A stretch of 43,146 nt of DNA. It comes from Gammaproteobacteria bacterium. GTDB lineage: Bacteria > Pseudomonadota > Gammaproteobacteria > Coxiellales > Coxiellaceae. Below are positions 17,095 through 29,102 of the stretch, in pieces. The stretch spans positions 1 to 43,146 of the forward strand of contig JABDDR010000002.1 in NCBI GenBank assembly GCA_013287505.1, written 5' to 3'. A program made the position numbers and the translations under genes. Positions within the stretch are counted from its first letter, which is position 1. Each line of letters opens with the position of its first letter. A model generated the notes under the pieces. It ran no database searches, had not been told where the DNA came from, and worked only from the letters and a program-made list of their open reading frames with translations.

Positions 17095-17741
17095 TGCTTG
17101 GTCTCACCATTTTGTAGCGTGATTATAGGGCATGACATTTGCGCAACAAGCGATAAATCATGTGTTGCAATTAACACGGTAACACCTACCGCATGAAATG
17201 CGCTAAATAATCGCAAAACTTCCATTGATAATTCTGGATCAAGATTTCCAGTCGGCTCATCTGCTAATAAAATATCAGGTTTATTCACTACAGCACGCGC
17301 GATACCGACACGTTGCTGCTCTCCAGAAGATAATGCAGCTGGAAATAATTTTTCTTTTGATAACAATCCCACTTTGTCTAAAGCTGCTTGGACACGTCGC
17401 TTCATTTCGCGATGACGATATCCGCTCATAACAAGCGGCAACGCAACGTTATCAAATACGGTGTGATTCTGGAGTAATTGGGGATTTTGATAAACCATGC
17501 CAATGCGCCCACGCAGTAGCGGAATGTGGTGTTTTGTTAAACGAGATAAATTGTGATGATTAATGTGAATTTGTCCTCGCGAAGGCGATTCAATATGCAT
17601 CGCGAGTTTCAAAACAGTGGATTTTCCAGCACCAGAATGTCCTGTTAAAAAAACCATTTCGCCGGGTTTAACAGAAAATGAGACGTTCGATAATGCGTGG
17701 TGCCCGTTATATTCTTTAGCAACATTGATGAATTGAATCAT
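17091..17741 (-). CDS. ftsE: Cell-division ATP-binding protein FtsE
   Basis: ABC ATPase of 216 residues that pairs with FtsX at the division site. Walker A is GHSGAGKSTVLK, the signature is LSSGEQQRVGIARAVV, Walker B is DILLADEPTGNLDPE, and the switch histidine is in IATHDLSLV. The N-terminal MIQFINVAKEYNGHHAL and the loop GMVYQNPQLL are typical of FtsE. It lies 27 bases after ftsY and overlaps ftsX by 4 bases, the standard ftsY-ftsE-ftsX operon. Confidence 0.95.
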   Translation of the reverse strand: MIQFINVAKEYNGHHALSNVSFSVKPGEMVFLTGHSGAGKSTVLKLAMHIESPSRGQIHINHHNLSRLTKHHIPLLRGRIGMVYQNPQLLQNHTVFDNVALPLVMSGYRHREMKRRVQAALDKVGLLSKEKLFPAALSSGEQQRVGIARAVVNKPDILLADEPTGNLDPELSMEVLRLFSAFHAVGVTVLIATHDLSLVAQMSCPIITLQNGETKQ

Positions 17742-17768
17742 TGTCCGTGCTATCCATTGTCCGTAAAA

Positions 17769-18752
17769 TTATTCTGCTGTTTGAAATAAAGCATCCACAA
17801 AATCAGCAGCAACAAAAGGCTTTAAATCATCCATCTGTTCACCAACACCGATAAAGCGAATCGGTAATTGTGTGCGATGTGTGATTGCAAACACGATGCC
17901 ACCTTTTGCAGTTCCATCTAATTTTGTCACACTGATGCCATTTAATCCAATAGCTTCATGAAATTCTTTTGCCTGATTTAAAGCATTTTGACCAATAGTC
18001 GCATCGATGATCAACATGGTTTCGTGCGGCGCATCCATATTCATTTTTTGCATCACGCGTTTTATTTTTTTCAACTCATTCATCAGATGCGCTTGTGTGT
18101 GCAATCGTCCAGCTGTATCTGCAATTAAAACGTCGATGTTGCGTGCTTGTGCTGATTGTAGCGCATCATAAATAACGGAAGCGCTATCGGCACCGGGTTG
18201 TTGCGCGATGACAGTGACATCATTGCGCTCGCCCCATACTTGCAATTGTTCGACAGCTGCGGCGCGAAACGTATCACCCGCTGCCAGCATCACAGTTTTG
18301 CCTTGTTTTTTATAATAATGGGCGAGTTTTGCGATGCTGGTTGTTTTTCCAGCGCCATTAACACCCACCATTAAGATCACATAGGGTTTTTGATTGATAA
18401 TGAGCGGTTGTTCATACGGTTTTAATAGCGCGGTCATGTCAAATTTAAGCGCTTCGCTGATTGCCGCTGGATCTGATAGTTGTTTTCGGTCAACGCGCTC
18501 GGTGACTTTTTTGAGTAAATACTCTGTGGATTCTATGCCAATGTCTGCGGAAAGTAATAACGTTTCCAGTGATTCAAACAATGCGCCATCAATGGTTTTT
18601 TTACCCAACACGAGATTGGCCAAACCATCGGAGAAACTTTTTCGTGACCGTTTTAGGCCGTCACTTAAACGATTAAACCAACTTTTTTTGGAAGATTCTT
18701 CTGGTTGTGATTTTACTTCTTCGGTTGATTTTGATTTTAAAAATTGGAACAT
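17769..18752 (-). CDS. ftsY: Signal recognition particle receptor FtsY
   Basis: SRP GTPase that receives ribosome-nascent-chain complexes at the inner membrane. 327 residues: a short charged N-terminus (about 25 residues, in place of the long acidic A domain of E. coli FtsY), the N helical bundle, then the G domain. The G domain has GVNGAGKTTSIAKLAHYY, DTFRAAAVEQLQVW, DTAGRLHTQ and TKLDGTAKGG. The gene begins the minus-strand ftsYEX block. The divergent plus-strand M16 peptidase gene starts 136 bases away. Confidence 0.95.
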   Translation of the reverse strand: MFQFLKSKSTEEVKSQPEESSKKSWFNRLSDGLKRSRKSFSDGLANLVLGKKTIDGALFESLETLLLSADIGIESTEYLLKKVTERVDRKQLSDPAAISEALKFDMTALLKPYEQPLIINQKPYVILMVGVNGAGKTTSIAKLAHYYKKQGKTVMLAAGDTFRAAAVEQLQVWGERNDVTVIAQQPGADSASVIYDALQSAQARNIDVLIADTAGRLHTQAHLMNELKKIKRVMQKMNMDAPHETMLIIDATIGQNALNQAKEFHEAIGLNGISVTKLDGTAKGGIVFAITHRTQLPIRFIGVGEQMDDLKPFVAADFVDALFQTAE

Positions 18753-18888
18753 TGGTGTTATTACCTATAAAATAAAATGGATCTTAACGTGATTCTCAAC
18801 TTTAAAATTGCAGCGAAGCAGCGAAGCGTTTGCGTGGTTTACTGAGAATGACGCGATCTTATCATTTTCAATGTCGACAAGGAATGTC

Positions 18889-20178
18889 ATGCGTACTATT
18901 TTATTGTTGTTCGTTTCAGCCATTCTTATTCCAACCACACTTTTTGCCGAAAAAACAAGCGAATTTCAACTATCCAATGGTTTAAAACTGATTGTACGTG
19001 AAGATCATCGCGCACCCATTGTATTGAATTCAATTTGGTACAAAGTCGGTGGCAGTTATGAGTCAGATGGTGAGACGGGGATTTCACACATGCTAGAGCA
19101 CATGATGTTTAAAGGCACAAAAGCAAATGGTCCCGGTGTTTTTAATAAAATTATTGGGACGGGTGGTGGTGATAACAATGCCAATACTGCTGAAGATTTT
19201 ACGGTGTATTTTGAAACGGTTTCGCCTGAAAAATTGGATACCATTTTTCGTTTAGAAGCAGATCGGATGCAACATTTATTATTGGGAAATAAAGAATTTA
19301 AGACAGAACAAAAAGTAGTGATGGAAGAGCGGCGCATGCGCGTGGATGATAATCCACAATCGATGACTTATGAACGTTTGCGTGCAGCAGCATTTGTAAA
19401 TAGCCCTTATCATCATCCGGTGATTGGTTGGATGACGGATATTGAACATTACACCACAGATGATTTGCGCAGATGGTATCAGCAATGGTATGCACCTAAC
19501 AATGCAGTGATGATTGTTATCGGAGATGTGAATGCAGAGCAGGTATTTACTCAAGTCAAAAAATATTTTGGCGCAATCAAATCATCAAAAATTCCCGTAT
19601 TAAAACCACGTCATGAAATTCAATCGTTGGGTGAAAAAACAGTAGCGGTGCATTTACCTGCGCAATTGCCCTGGCTGGCAATGAGTTATCAAGTGCCAGC
19701 TTCTTCTTATACATTATTGGTGTGTGAAACTATTTTAAGCGGGGGAAGCAGTTCACGATTTTCAAATGATTTAATTCGAGGCAATCAAGTCGCAGTTGAA
19801 GCGGATGCAGGTTATAGTTTATATCATTTACATAACACTTTATTTGTTCTGTCAGGAACACCTACACCTAAAATATCTATTTTACAGCTAAAAAATGCAT
19901 TTTTGGATGAAGTGCATCGTTTGCAAACAACGCTGGTTTCGCAAGATGAATTGAATCGTGTGAAGGCGCAATTGATTGCGGGTCGAACTTATCAAAATGA
20001 TTCTTTGATGAAACAAGCGTTTGATTTGGGTGAACCAGAAATGGTGGGATTGTCGTGGAAGCAAAGCGAACAATTTGCGGCGAAAATACAATTGGTCACG
20101 CCTGAAGATATTCGGGCGGCAGCGCAAAAATATTTTACACAAAATAATTTAACGGTGGCGGAGTTAGTGCCTTCGTAG
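18889..20178 (+). CDS. Exported M16 zinc peptidase (active subunit)
   Basis: A pitrilysin/MPP-beta-like protease of about 429 residues with a signal peptide (RTILLLFVSAILIPTTLFAE). The inverted zinc motif is HMLEH at 67-71 (ISHMLEHMMFKG), and the distal glutamate follows in the NANTAEDFTVYFE...RLEADRM segment. I start at the ATG at 18889, behind AAGGAA; the frame upstream to 18808 has no leader character. Its partner gene downstream lacks the zinc motif, so the two likely form a heterodimer in the periplasm, like two-gene M16B pairs. The pair lies between ftsY and rsmD as in Pseudomonas. Its stop codon falls inside a 33-base inverted repeat. Confidence 0.88.
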   Translation: MRTILLLFVSAILIPTTLFAEKTSEFQLSNGLKLIVREDHRAPIVLNSIWYKVGGSYESDGETGISHMLEHMMFKGTKANGPGVFNKIIGTGGGDNNANTAEDFTVYFETVSPEKLDTIFRLEADRMQHLLLGNKEFKTEQKVVMEERRMRVDDNPQSMTYERLRAAAFVNSPYHHPVIGWMTDIEHYTTDDLRRWYQQWYAPNNAVMIVIGDVNAEQVFTQVKKYFGAIKSSKIPVLKPRHEIQSLGEKTVAVHLPAQLPWLAMSYQVPASSYTLLVCETILSGGSSSRFSNDLIRGNQVAVEADAGYSLYHLHNTLFVLSGTPTPKISILQLKNAFLDEVHRLQTTLVSQDELNRVKAQLIAGRTYQNDSLMKQAFDLGEPEMVGLSWKQSEQFAAKIQLVTPEDIRAAAQKYFTQNNLTVAELVPS

Positions 20179-20264
20179 AGACGTCGATTTATCGCGTCTC
20201 AGATCTTTGATTAAGTATGGAGCGTGATCGAAGATCTGAGACGCGATAAATCGACGTCTCTACG
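20174..20264. repeat. Perfect 33-base inverted repeat between the two M16 genes
   Basis: Arms 20174-20206 and 20232-20264 are exact reverse complements, separated by 25 bases. The left arm contains the stop codon of the first M16 gene. The core GAGACG(T)CGATTTATCGCG also occurs as a compact hairpin at 34368-34389, so it is a dispersed family. The hairpin could act as a terminator or processing site, but no T-run follows. Confidence 0.85.
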
Positions 20265-20295
20265 TCAAATACATGCATTTATAAGCAGGATCTTT

Positions 20296-21605
20296 ATGAA
20301 AAAAATTCTTATAATTATTTTTTTACTTTACGCAACGAACATCTTTGCTGAAAAACCACTATTAAATATCCAACACTGGGATTTAAAAAATAAAACGCGC
20401 GTATTTTTTATTCATCGCACTGAATTACCTATTCTTGACTGCAAATTGGTTTTTTCTGCGGGTTCGGTGCGCGACGAAAATCAAGAAGGATTAGCGACAT
20501 TAACGAATTCAATGCTTAATGAAGGTGCAAAAAATTTATCATCCAATCAAATTGCGCAACTATTTGAAACCAATGGCGCGGAATTTAATTTGTTTGTAGA
20601 TCGCGATATGGCCGGCATGACATTGCGCACACTGGTAGATCCAAAGTATTTAAACCCAGTATTGAAAAATGTTGAAGATATTATTACATCACCTACTTTT
20701 CCAGAATCGGAATTAAATAGATTAAAACAACAAGTCATAGCACAAATAAAATCGGAGCAACAAAATCCTTCGCAATTAGCGAGTAACCAATTTTACTTGT
20801 TGCTTTATCCGCAAAATGCTTATGCACATAATCCATTGGGTGACATCGCATCTGTCAATCAAATAAAACAAAGTCAATTAATGGAATTTTATAAAAAATA
20901 TTACACGGGCGCGAATGCCAATTTAATTTTGGTTGGTGATATTTCAGAATCTAAGGCAAAAGCAATTGCTGAAGAAATCGCAGGAAATTTACCAGAAGGA
21001 AGTGCGGCATCGAAATTGCCGCTTGCAAAAAATCAGCTCGAAATGGTTCATAAAGAAATAGATTTTCCATCTTCTCAAAGCACATTAATTATTGGTCAGG
21101 TGGGTATTACACGCGAAAATCCCGATTATTTTCCACTCATTTTAGGAAATGAAGTTTTGGGGGGATTACCCTTGTCATCTATTTTATATGATGAGGTGCG
21201 TGAAAAACGCGGATTGGCATATAGCATTGGCAGTGCTTTTAATCCATGGCAATATCGCGGGCCATTTATGATTTATTTGCAAACCAAATCATCTACTGTT
21301 TCTGTTGCAGATAATTTGGCAATGCAAATATTGAAAAATTTTATTCAAAATGGTCCCACTGAAGCACAGTTAGTTGCTGCAAAGAAAAATATGATTGCTG
21401 CGCTTCCGTTAGCATTATCTTCAAATAGCGGTATTTTGGCTACGATGACTAATATTGCATTTTATCATCGACCGTTGGACTTTATTGATAGCTATCAAAA
21501 AAATGTTGAGGCAGTGACGCAAGATGAAGTGAAAAATGCGTTTCAAAAAAATGTGGATGTGAATAGGTTGGTGACGGTGATTGTGGGGTCTTCAGAGACC
21601 GAACG

Positions 21606-21615
<10 letters not shown>
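20296..21615 (+). CDS. Exported M16 peptidase-like protein (inactive partner)
   Basis: A second M16-fold protein of 439 residues with a signal peptide (KKILIIIFLLYATNIFAE). At the position of HxxEH it has GLATLTNSMLNEGAKN, without the zinc ligands, so it should be non-catalytic. The C-terminal half keeps the family pattern LGGLPLSSILYDEVREKRGLAYSIGS with the substrate-binding Arg and Tyr. This is the MPP-alpha-like role: binding substrate for the active subunit encoded just upstream. The start is the ATG at 20296 after AAGCAGGA; the longer frame from 20224 only reads through the inverted repeat. It overlaps the end of rsmD by 10 bases on the opposite strand. Confidence 0.87.
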
Positions 21616-24965
<3,350 letters not shown>

Positions 24966-26048
24966 CTAGCAGGGCGTTACAACACCATGTTTCACGTGAA
25001 ACATTTTATTTTCATGATTCCGGTCGTATATATCTTGTAAATCGTGCGATTCAATACCTGTAATAAACACCTGCGCACATAAACCCATCAAAATCTCAGT
25101 AACAAGAACGCGCTTTTGCGGATCTAGCTCTGACGGAAGATCGTCAATTAAATAAATGGGGGTTTTTGACGTACAAGAATGCAAGTGCACACCCTGCGCT
25201 AATCGCAACGCATACGACACTAATTTTTGTTGTCCTTGCGACAATCCATCCTGAACAGGTAAGTCATTAACAGTAAGCATAAGATCGGCGCGATGCGGAC
25301 CATACAAACTATGCCCAATCATTGTTTCACGTGAAACATTTTGGTTTAAACAGGCGTCCAATGTGATATTTCTATCCCAACCGGGAAAATAATCGACAGA
25401 TAGTGGGGTGTTTTCTAGTAAAACAGGCGCTATTTTATTAAATACAGGCAAAAAATCATCTAGATAAGCCTTACGCAATAAATTTAACGCTTCACCCGCT
25501 TTTGAAAACTGCTCATTCCAAATCAGAAGCTCGTTTCGAGGCGCACGCGCTTTCAGCGCCGCATTTCGCTGTATCAATATCTTCTGATATGTTTTCCATT
25601 GAGAATAAAAAAGTGGGTTTGTATGAAACAACCCCCAATCTAAAAATTGGCGGCGACATTTTGGGCCATCGCTGAGTATACGATGACTGTCTGAACCGAT
25701 AAATTGAATGGGTAATGCGTATGATATTTCGGCAATAGAATGCATTGTTTCTTCATTAAATCGAATCTGAAGATAACCATCGCGTGAACGCTGCAAGCCA
25801 ATTTGTAATAACACATCATCGGAATGCAAGCGTGCAAAAAGCATCAACTGATCTTCTGACTGCTGAATCACATGGTTATGCTGATGCGTTCGAAAAGATT
25901 TTCCTGCGCCTAAATAATATATCGCCTCTAAAACACTGGTTTTTCCTGCGGCATTATCGCCAAAAAATAAATTAAATTGTGGCGCGCAATCAATCTGAGT
26001 GCTACAAATATTTCGTAATTGGGTAATTTGCAAAGAAGTGATATGCAC
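24966..26048 (-). CDS. recF: Recombination/replication repair protein RecF
   Basis: SMC-like ATPase of 360 residues that helps load RecA at gaps with RecO and RecR. Walker A is FFGDNAAGKTSVLEAIYYL; the signature is in LSQGQQKLVSYALRLAQG and Walker B in PIYLIDDLPSELDPQKR. The last residues (KMFHVKHG) are the translation of a parS palindrome, and NVSRETMIG is the translation of a second one. gyrB follows on the same strand, but upstream of the start, where dnaN is expected, the genes switch to the plus strand and encode exported proteins. The ancestral dnaN-recF link is therefore broken here. Confidence 0.95.
   Translation of the reverse strand: MHITSLQITQLRNICSTQIDCAPQFNLFFGDNAAGKTSVLEAIYYLGAGKSFRTHQHNHVIQQSEDQLMLFARLHSDDVLLQIGLQRSRDGYLQIRFNEETMHSIAEISYALPIQFIGSDSHRILSDGPKCRRQFLDWGLFHTNPLFYSQWKTYQKILIQRNAALKARAPRNELLIWNEQFSKAGEALNLLRKAYLDDFLPVFNKIAPVLLENTPLSVDYFPGWDRNITLDACLNQNVSRETMIGHSLYGPHRADLMLTVNDLPVQDGLSQGQQKLVSYALRLAQGVHLHSCTSKTPIYLIDDLPSELDPQKRVLVTEILMGLCAQVFITGIESHDLQDIYDRNHENKMFHVKHGVVTPC
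24988..25003. promoter_or_regulatory. parS: parS site 1 (ParB-binding centromere)
   Basis: TGTTTCACGTGAAACA is a perfect 16-bp palindrome and an exact match to the chromosomal parS form used by Vibrio and Caulobacter ParB. It lies in the last codons of recF. ParB binding here would nucleate origin segregation. Confidence 0.9.
25323..25338. promoter_or_regulatory. parS: parS site 2 (ParB-binding centromere)
   Basis: A second exact TGTTTCACGTGAAACA, 335 bp from the first, inside recF and in a different reading frame (read as NVSRET). Two perfect copies so close together cannot be chance and mark the origin-proximal ParB loading zone. Confidence 0.9.
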
Positions 26049-26222
26049 AAAAACTCTAATATTATCAATAGGTTAAGTTGTATGTTATATGGGCACACAA
26101 GAATTCTAAAATTTCCCGCATGTGATTACAAAGCATAAGCTTTAAACGCACCCCACAGCACTAGTTGAAAAGCAATTGATATAGTATATTCAATCTCTAT
26201 TATTTTACAGGGATGTTTCATT

Positions 26223-26918
26223 ATGAAAAAAAGTACGCGCGCGCTTTGTTTTTCACTCTTCGCATTATCCTCTTCTGCATTCGCACATCACGGTCATTTT
26301 TATACAGCCGCAGACGTTGGAATTTTTACCGCTGATTTTGATAACGCCTACATCCAACAACCATTCACAGGGATTTCTGTATTCCAAAATTTTCAAGACG
26401 TAGCATTACAAAATGGATACACCGGTGGTCTTGAATTAGGATATAGCCGACGTTTTCACCATCGTTATTTTTGGGGCGCAGAAGTTTCTGGCAATATCAA
26501 TTCGCGCGCTGCGGTTTATCAAGCAGGTGTGCAAAGCTCCTCTTTTTACGACAAAACACGCATTAATGGAAATATGGATTTCGACTTTGTTCCCGGCATA
26601 AAACTCACACGCACTATTTCTGCTTTCATGAAATTAGGTGTTTCGATTGCGTGGATAAAAGACAATTTGACATCACCCGTCGGATATTTTGCCACAATGA
26701 CAAATTATTCTAATGCAAACACAGCTGTAGGTTTTGCAGCGGGTTTAGGCGTTTCAAAATTAATCTCCAAACATTGGTCGTTATTTTCCGAAGCGGATTA
26801 TCACGATTACGGCACAATTAATTTTGTCAGCTTTCAAAATTATTCATACAGCTATGCACATTCAACACGCGCTTATTCTTATGACGTTGTGGCGGGTGCG
26901 GCATATAAATTTGCATAA
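26223..26918 (+). CDS. Outer-membrane beta-barrel protein (OmpA/OprF-like porin fold)
   Basis: A 231-residue exported protein. The signal peptide is KKSTRALCFSLFALSSSAFA, cut before HHGHF. The mature part alternates aromatic and small residues in strand-length units (GGLELGYSRRF, YFWGAEVSGN, FDFVPGIKL, AFMKLGVSIAWI, FAAGLGVSKLI, SLFSEADYHDYG). It ends in YSYDVVAGAAYKFA, close to an outer-membrane sorting signal. This suggests an eight-stranded barrel. The ATG is preceded by GGGATG-type purines. It is the first of four exported-protein genes in a row between recF and metK. The function is unknown. Confidence 0.75.
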   Translation: MKKSTRALCFSLFALSSSAFAHHGHFYTAADVGIFTADFDNAYIQQPFTGISVFQNFQDVALQNGYTGGLELGYSRRFHHRYFWGAEVSGNINSRAAVYQAGVQSSSFYDKTRINGNMDFDFVPGIKLTRTISAFMKLGVSIAWIKDNLTSPVGYFATMTNYSNANTAVGFAAGLGVSKLISKHWSLFSEADYHDYGTINFVSFQNYSYSYAHSTRAYSYDVVAGAAYKFA

Positions 26919-26942
26919 AATCGCTTAAAACAAGGATGTTTT

Positions 26943-28295
26943 ATGAAAAAAATTTTTATGGGCGCACTATTAGTTTGCGCAGCGCAAGCCACTTATGCAG
27001 ACGTCATTTATCCCGCGCAAGGTGGCGAATACGTCGTTCCCACTTCCAGCTATCGCTTACCATCAGATCTTGCAAATCATATTCAACGTTCATTCAATGT
27101 GTATTTTAAATCCGACGCTCCGAATGCGAGCGCTTCACCATCATCAACATGCGAAACACCGGCATCATTAGCATGTGTTTATGGATTAACAACGCAAGTA
27201 CCCGGCTGTCCGATCAGCAGCACAACTGCACTGCCCGCTGGTATTTCTGGCAATGGCGGTTCAGGAACCACAATTGGTGTTGTGGAAGGTGGTGACAATG
27301 AAAATCAACTGAGTGATTTTAATACCTACTCAACACAATTCCATCTGCCACTATCGCCAAATCCTGCCAATCCCACTGAAACCGCAGGCGCTCTCAATAT
27401 TTATTATTGCGATTCGTCAAGCACACCTGGCGCCACTTGTAAATTAGCCAGTGGTGTCAGTCCACCACCAACACCCACTCAAGCCGCGCAAACAGAACAC
27501 GTGTTAGATATTCAAATGATTCATGCGATGGCACCATACGCGACGATTGATGAAGTCGAGGCTGCATCACAAACAAATAACGACATGGCTGTTGCTATCA
27601 GTTATGCACTTGCACTCGTCAAAGCACATAATTCATCGGGTGGCGGATTTGTTTCCGATAGTTATGGCGCGCAAGAACACAGCTCGGAAACATCAGAAGA
27701 CGCTAAGTTTAATCAACAAGGTGGCATTCTCATCGCAAGTAGTGGCGATTATTCTGCGCCAGCAACTTATCCCGCTAGCTCACCCTATGTGATTGGCGCC
27801 GGTGCGAGCAGCGTTGTGCGTGATGCCAACGGAAATTATGTCAGTCAATCTGCTTGGAACGTTAATTTATACAATGAGCAAATCGGGCAAAAATCAGGTA
27901 CCAGCGGCGGACCCAGTCTCTATGAATCACGTCCTGCTTTTCAAAATTTTGTGGCAAAAATTGTGGGCACGCAACGTGGCACTCCAGATTTTTCAGCGGA
28001 TGGCGATCCAAATACAGGTGTATGCGTTTACTCTACTTACGACGGCGGCTGGTTAAAAGATGGTGGCACAAGCGCTGCTGCGCCGCAGTTGGCGGGAATT
28101 CTCGATACGAGTGCTTATTCAGTGACCTCAACTACAACCACGCAAAGTTTTCTAACCCAAGTCTACGAAAATACATTCGTAAATTACTATTCAAACTGGC
28201 AAGACATTATTGCGGGTAACAACGGATATCCTGCGTTAGCGGGTTATGATTTTGTAACTGGTTTGGGAACGCCGTTGGGGTATGGCGGAAAATAG
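26943..28295 (+). CDS. Exported sedolisin (S53) serine-carboxyl peptidase
   Basis: A 450-residue protein with a signal peptide (KKIFMGALLVCAAQATYA). The sedolisin triad is visible: Glu185 and Asp189 in TEHVLDIQMIHAMAP, and Ser377 in GGTSAAAPQLAG. The oxyanion aspartate is Asp269 in ASSGDYSAPA. The C-terminal calcium site pattern WQDIIAG...GYDFVTGLGTP is also present. ETPASLACVYGLT (from about 71) matches the usual start of the catalytic domain. That leaves only about 50 residues between signal peptide and enzyme, whereas kumamolisin-like proteases carry an inhibitory prodomain of about 180. It probably acts outside the cell, and at acid pH if it follows its family. Neighbours are outer-membrane proteins. 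Confidence 0.88.
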   Translation: MKKIFMGALLVCAAQATYADVIYPAQGGEYVVPTSSYRLPSDLANHIQRSFNVYFKSDAPNASASPSSTCETPASLACVYGLTTQVPGCPISSTTALPAGISGNGGSGTTIGVVEGGDNENQLSDFNTYSTQFHLPLSPNPANPTETAGALNIYYCDSSSTPGATCKLASGVSPPPTPTQAAQTEHVLDIQMIHAMAPYATIDEVEAASQTNNDMAVAISYALALVKAHNSSGGGFVSDSYGAQEHSSETSEDAKFNQQGGILIASSGDYSAPATYPASSPYVIGAGASSVVRDANGNYVSQSAWNVNLYNEQIGQKSGTSGGPSLYESRPAFQNFVAKIVGTQRGTPDFSADGDPNTGVCVYSTYDGGWLKDGGTSAAAPQLAGILDTSAYSVTSTTTTQSFLTQVYENTFVNYYSNWQDIIAGNNGYPALAGYDFVTGLGTPLGYGGK

Positions 28296-28304
28296 TTCCT
28301 TAAT

Positions 28305-28324
28305 CCCCCTTTAAAAAAAGGGGG
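28305..28324. repeat. Perfect 8-bp-stem hairpin after the sedolisin gene
   Basis: CCCCCTTT-AAAA-AAAGGGGG starts ten bases after the stop of the S53 gene. No T-run follows on the plus strand, so it may attenuate or stabilise the message instead of acting as a classical terminator. Confidence 0.6.
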
Positions 28325-28345
28325 AAATATTGTTGGAGAATTCAA

Positions 28346-29092
28346 TTGAAAAATATCACTAAAATTATTGCGATCGGCATTAGCGCTTTTGCAGGAAATA
28401 GTTTTGCGCATTCGTTTAATCTCAATTTAAATCTTGGCGCAAGCTTTTCGCGGTTATCCAATAGCCCATACGTATCACCCAGTGCGGGATTAACAAATTC
28501 CTATCAAAGTAATGAACCCACACAAACGAATTTTTTTATTGGCGGCGGCGCTGAATACGATTTTAATCAATTCGCCACAGCGCCTTTAACACTGGGACTC
28601 GATGCATCTGTCGACGATATCGATTTAGGTGCAGTGCAAGGCGTTGAAGTGCCCAATGTCACTGCTGGTTTTACTGATACACTCAATTATTCATTGCGAT
28701 CAAAAAGTATCGCGTTGCTATTTGGGCCAAAATTAATTGATTCAGCGTGTCGTTTTCAGCCTTATATTTTCGGTGGCGTTGGCGCAAGCTGGAATACATT
28801 ATCCAACTTTGGCGAAAGCCTTGTTACAGGTAGCGGCGCTGCTGTGTCGCCTTATCCCTACACTAATCAAACCAATGTAGGTTTTGCTTATGACGCAGGT
28901 GCTGGCGTGCAATATGCACTGATAAAAACACCGCGAAATAATACATTATTTGTGCGTCTCGAAGGTCAATATATTAATTTAGGCATGTCGCAATTAGGTC
29001 CAACCGCAATACAAAATACTAATAGTCGCTTCACGATTAATCCCACCACAACTGTGCTCGTCAACTGTGGTTTAACCTACCAATTTCATTAG
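28346..29092 (+). CDS. Outer-membrane beta-barrel protein
   Basis: A 248-residue exported protein starting at a TTG at 28346 behind GGAGAA, as no ATG fits. The signal peptide is KNITKIIAIGISAFAGNSFA. The mature part has strands of barrel type (NLNLNLGASFSRL, FFIGGGAEYDF, LTLGLDASVDDI, SIALLFGPKLI, YIFGGVGASWNTL, VGFAYDAGAGVQYAL, LFVRLEGQYINL). It ends in LVNCGLTYQFH, near the usual terminal aromatic. The pattern matches eight-stranded OMP_b-brl proteins. It follows the hairpin at 28305 and precedes the propeller gene by ten bases, so the last two genes are probably co-transcribed. The function is unknown. Confidence 0.75.
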   Translation: MKNITKIIAIGISAFAGNSFAHSFNLNLNLGASFSRLSNSPYVSPSAGLTNSYQSNEPTQTNFFIGGGAEYDFNQFATAPLTLGLDASVDDIDLGAVQGVEVPNVTAGFTDTLNYSLRSKSIALLFGPKLIDSACRFQPYIFGGVGASWNTLSNFGESLVTGSGAAVSPYPYTNQTNVGFAYDAGAGVQYALIKTPRNNTLFVRLEGQYINLGMSQLGPTAIQNTNSRFTINPTTTVLVNCGLTYQFH

Positions 29093-29102
29093 GAGAAGTG
29101 CT

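Noticed and set aside
18394-18792. A 132-codon plus-strand frame opposite ftsY
   Set aside because: It lies almost entirely antisense to the conserved ftsY coding region and its residues reflect complementary codons.
28305-28324. A classical rho-independent terminator
   Set aside because: The stem is perfect but no T-run follows on the transcribed strand.
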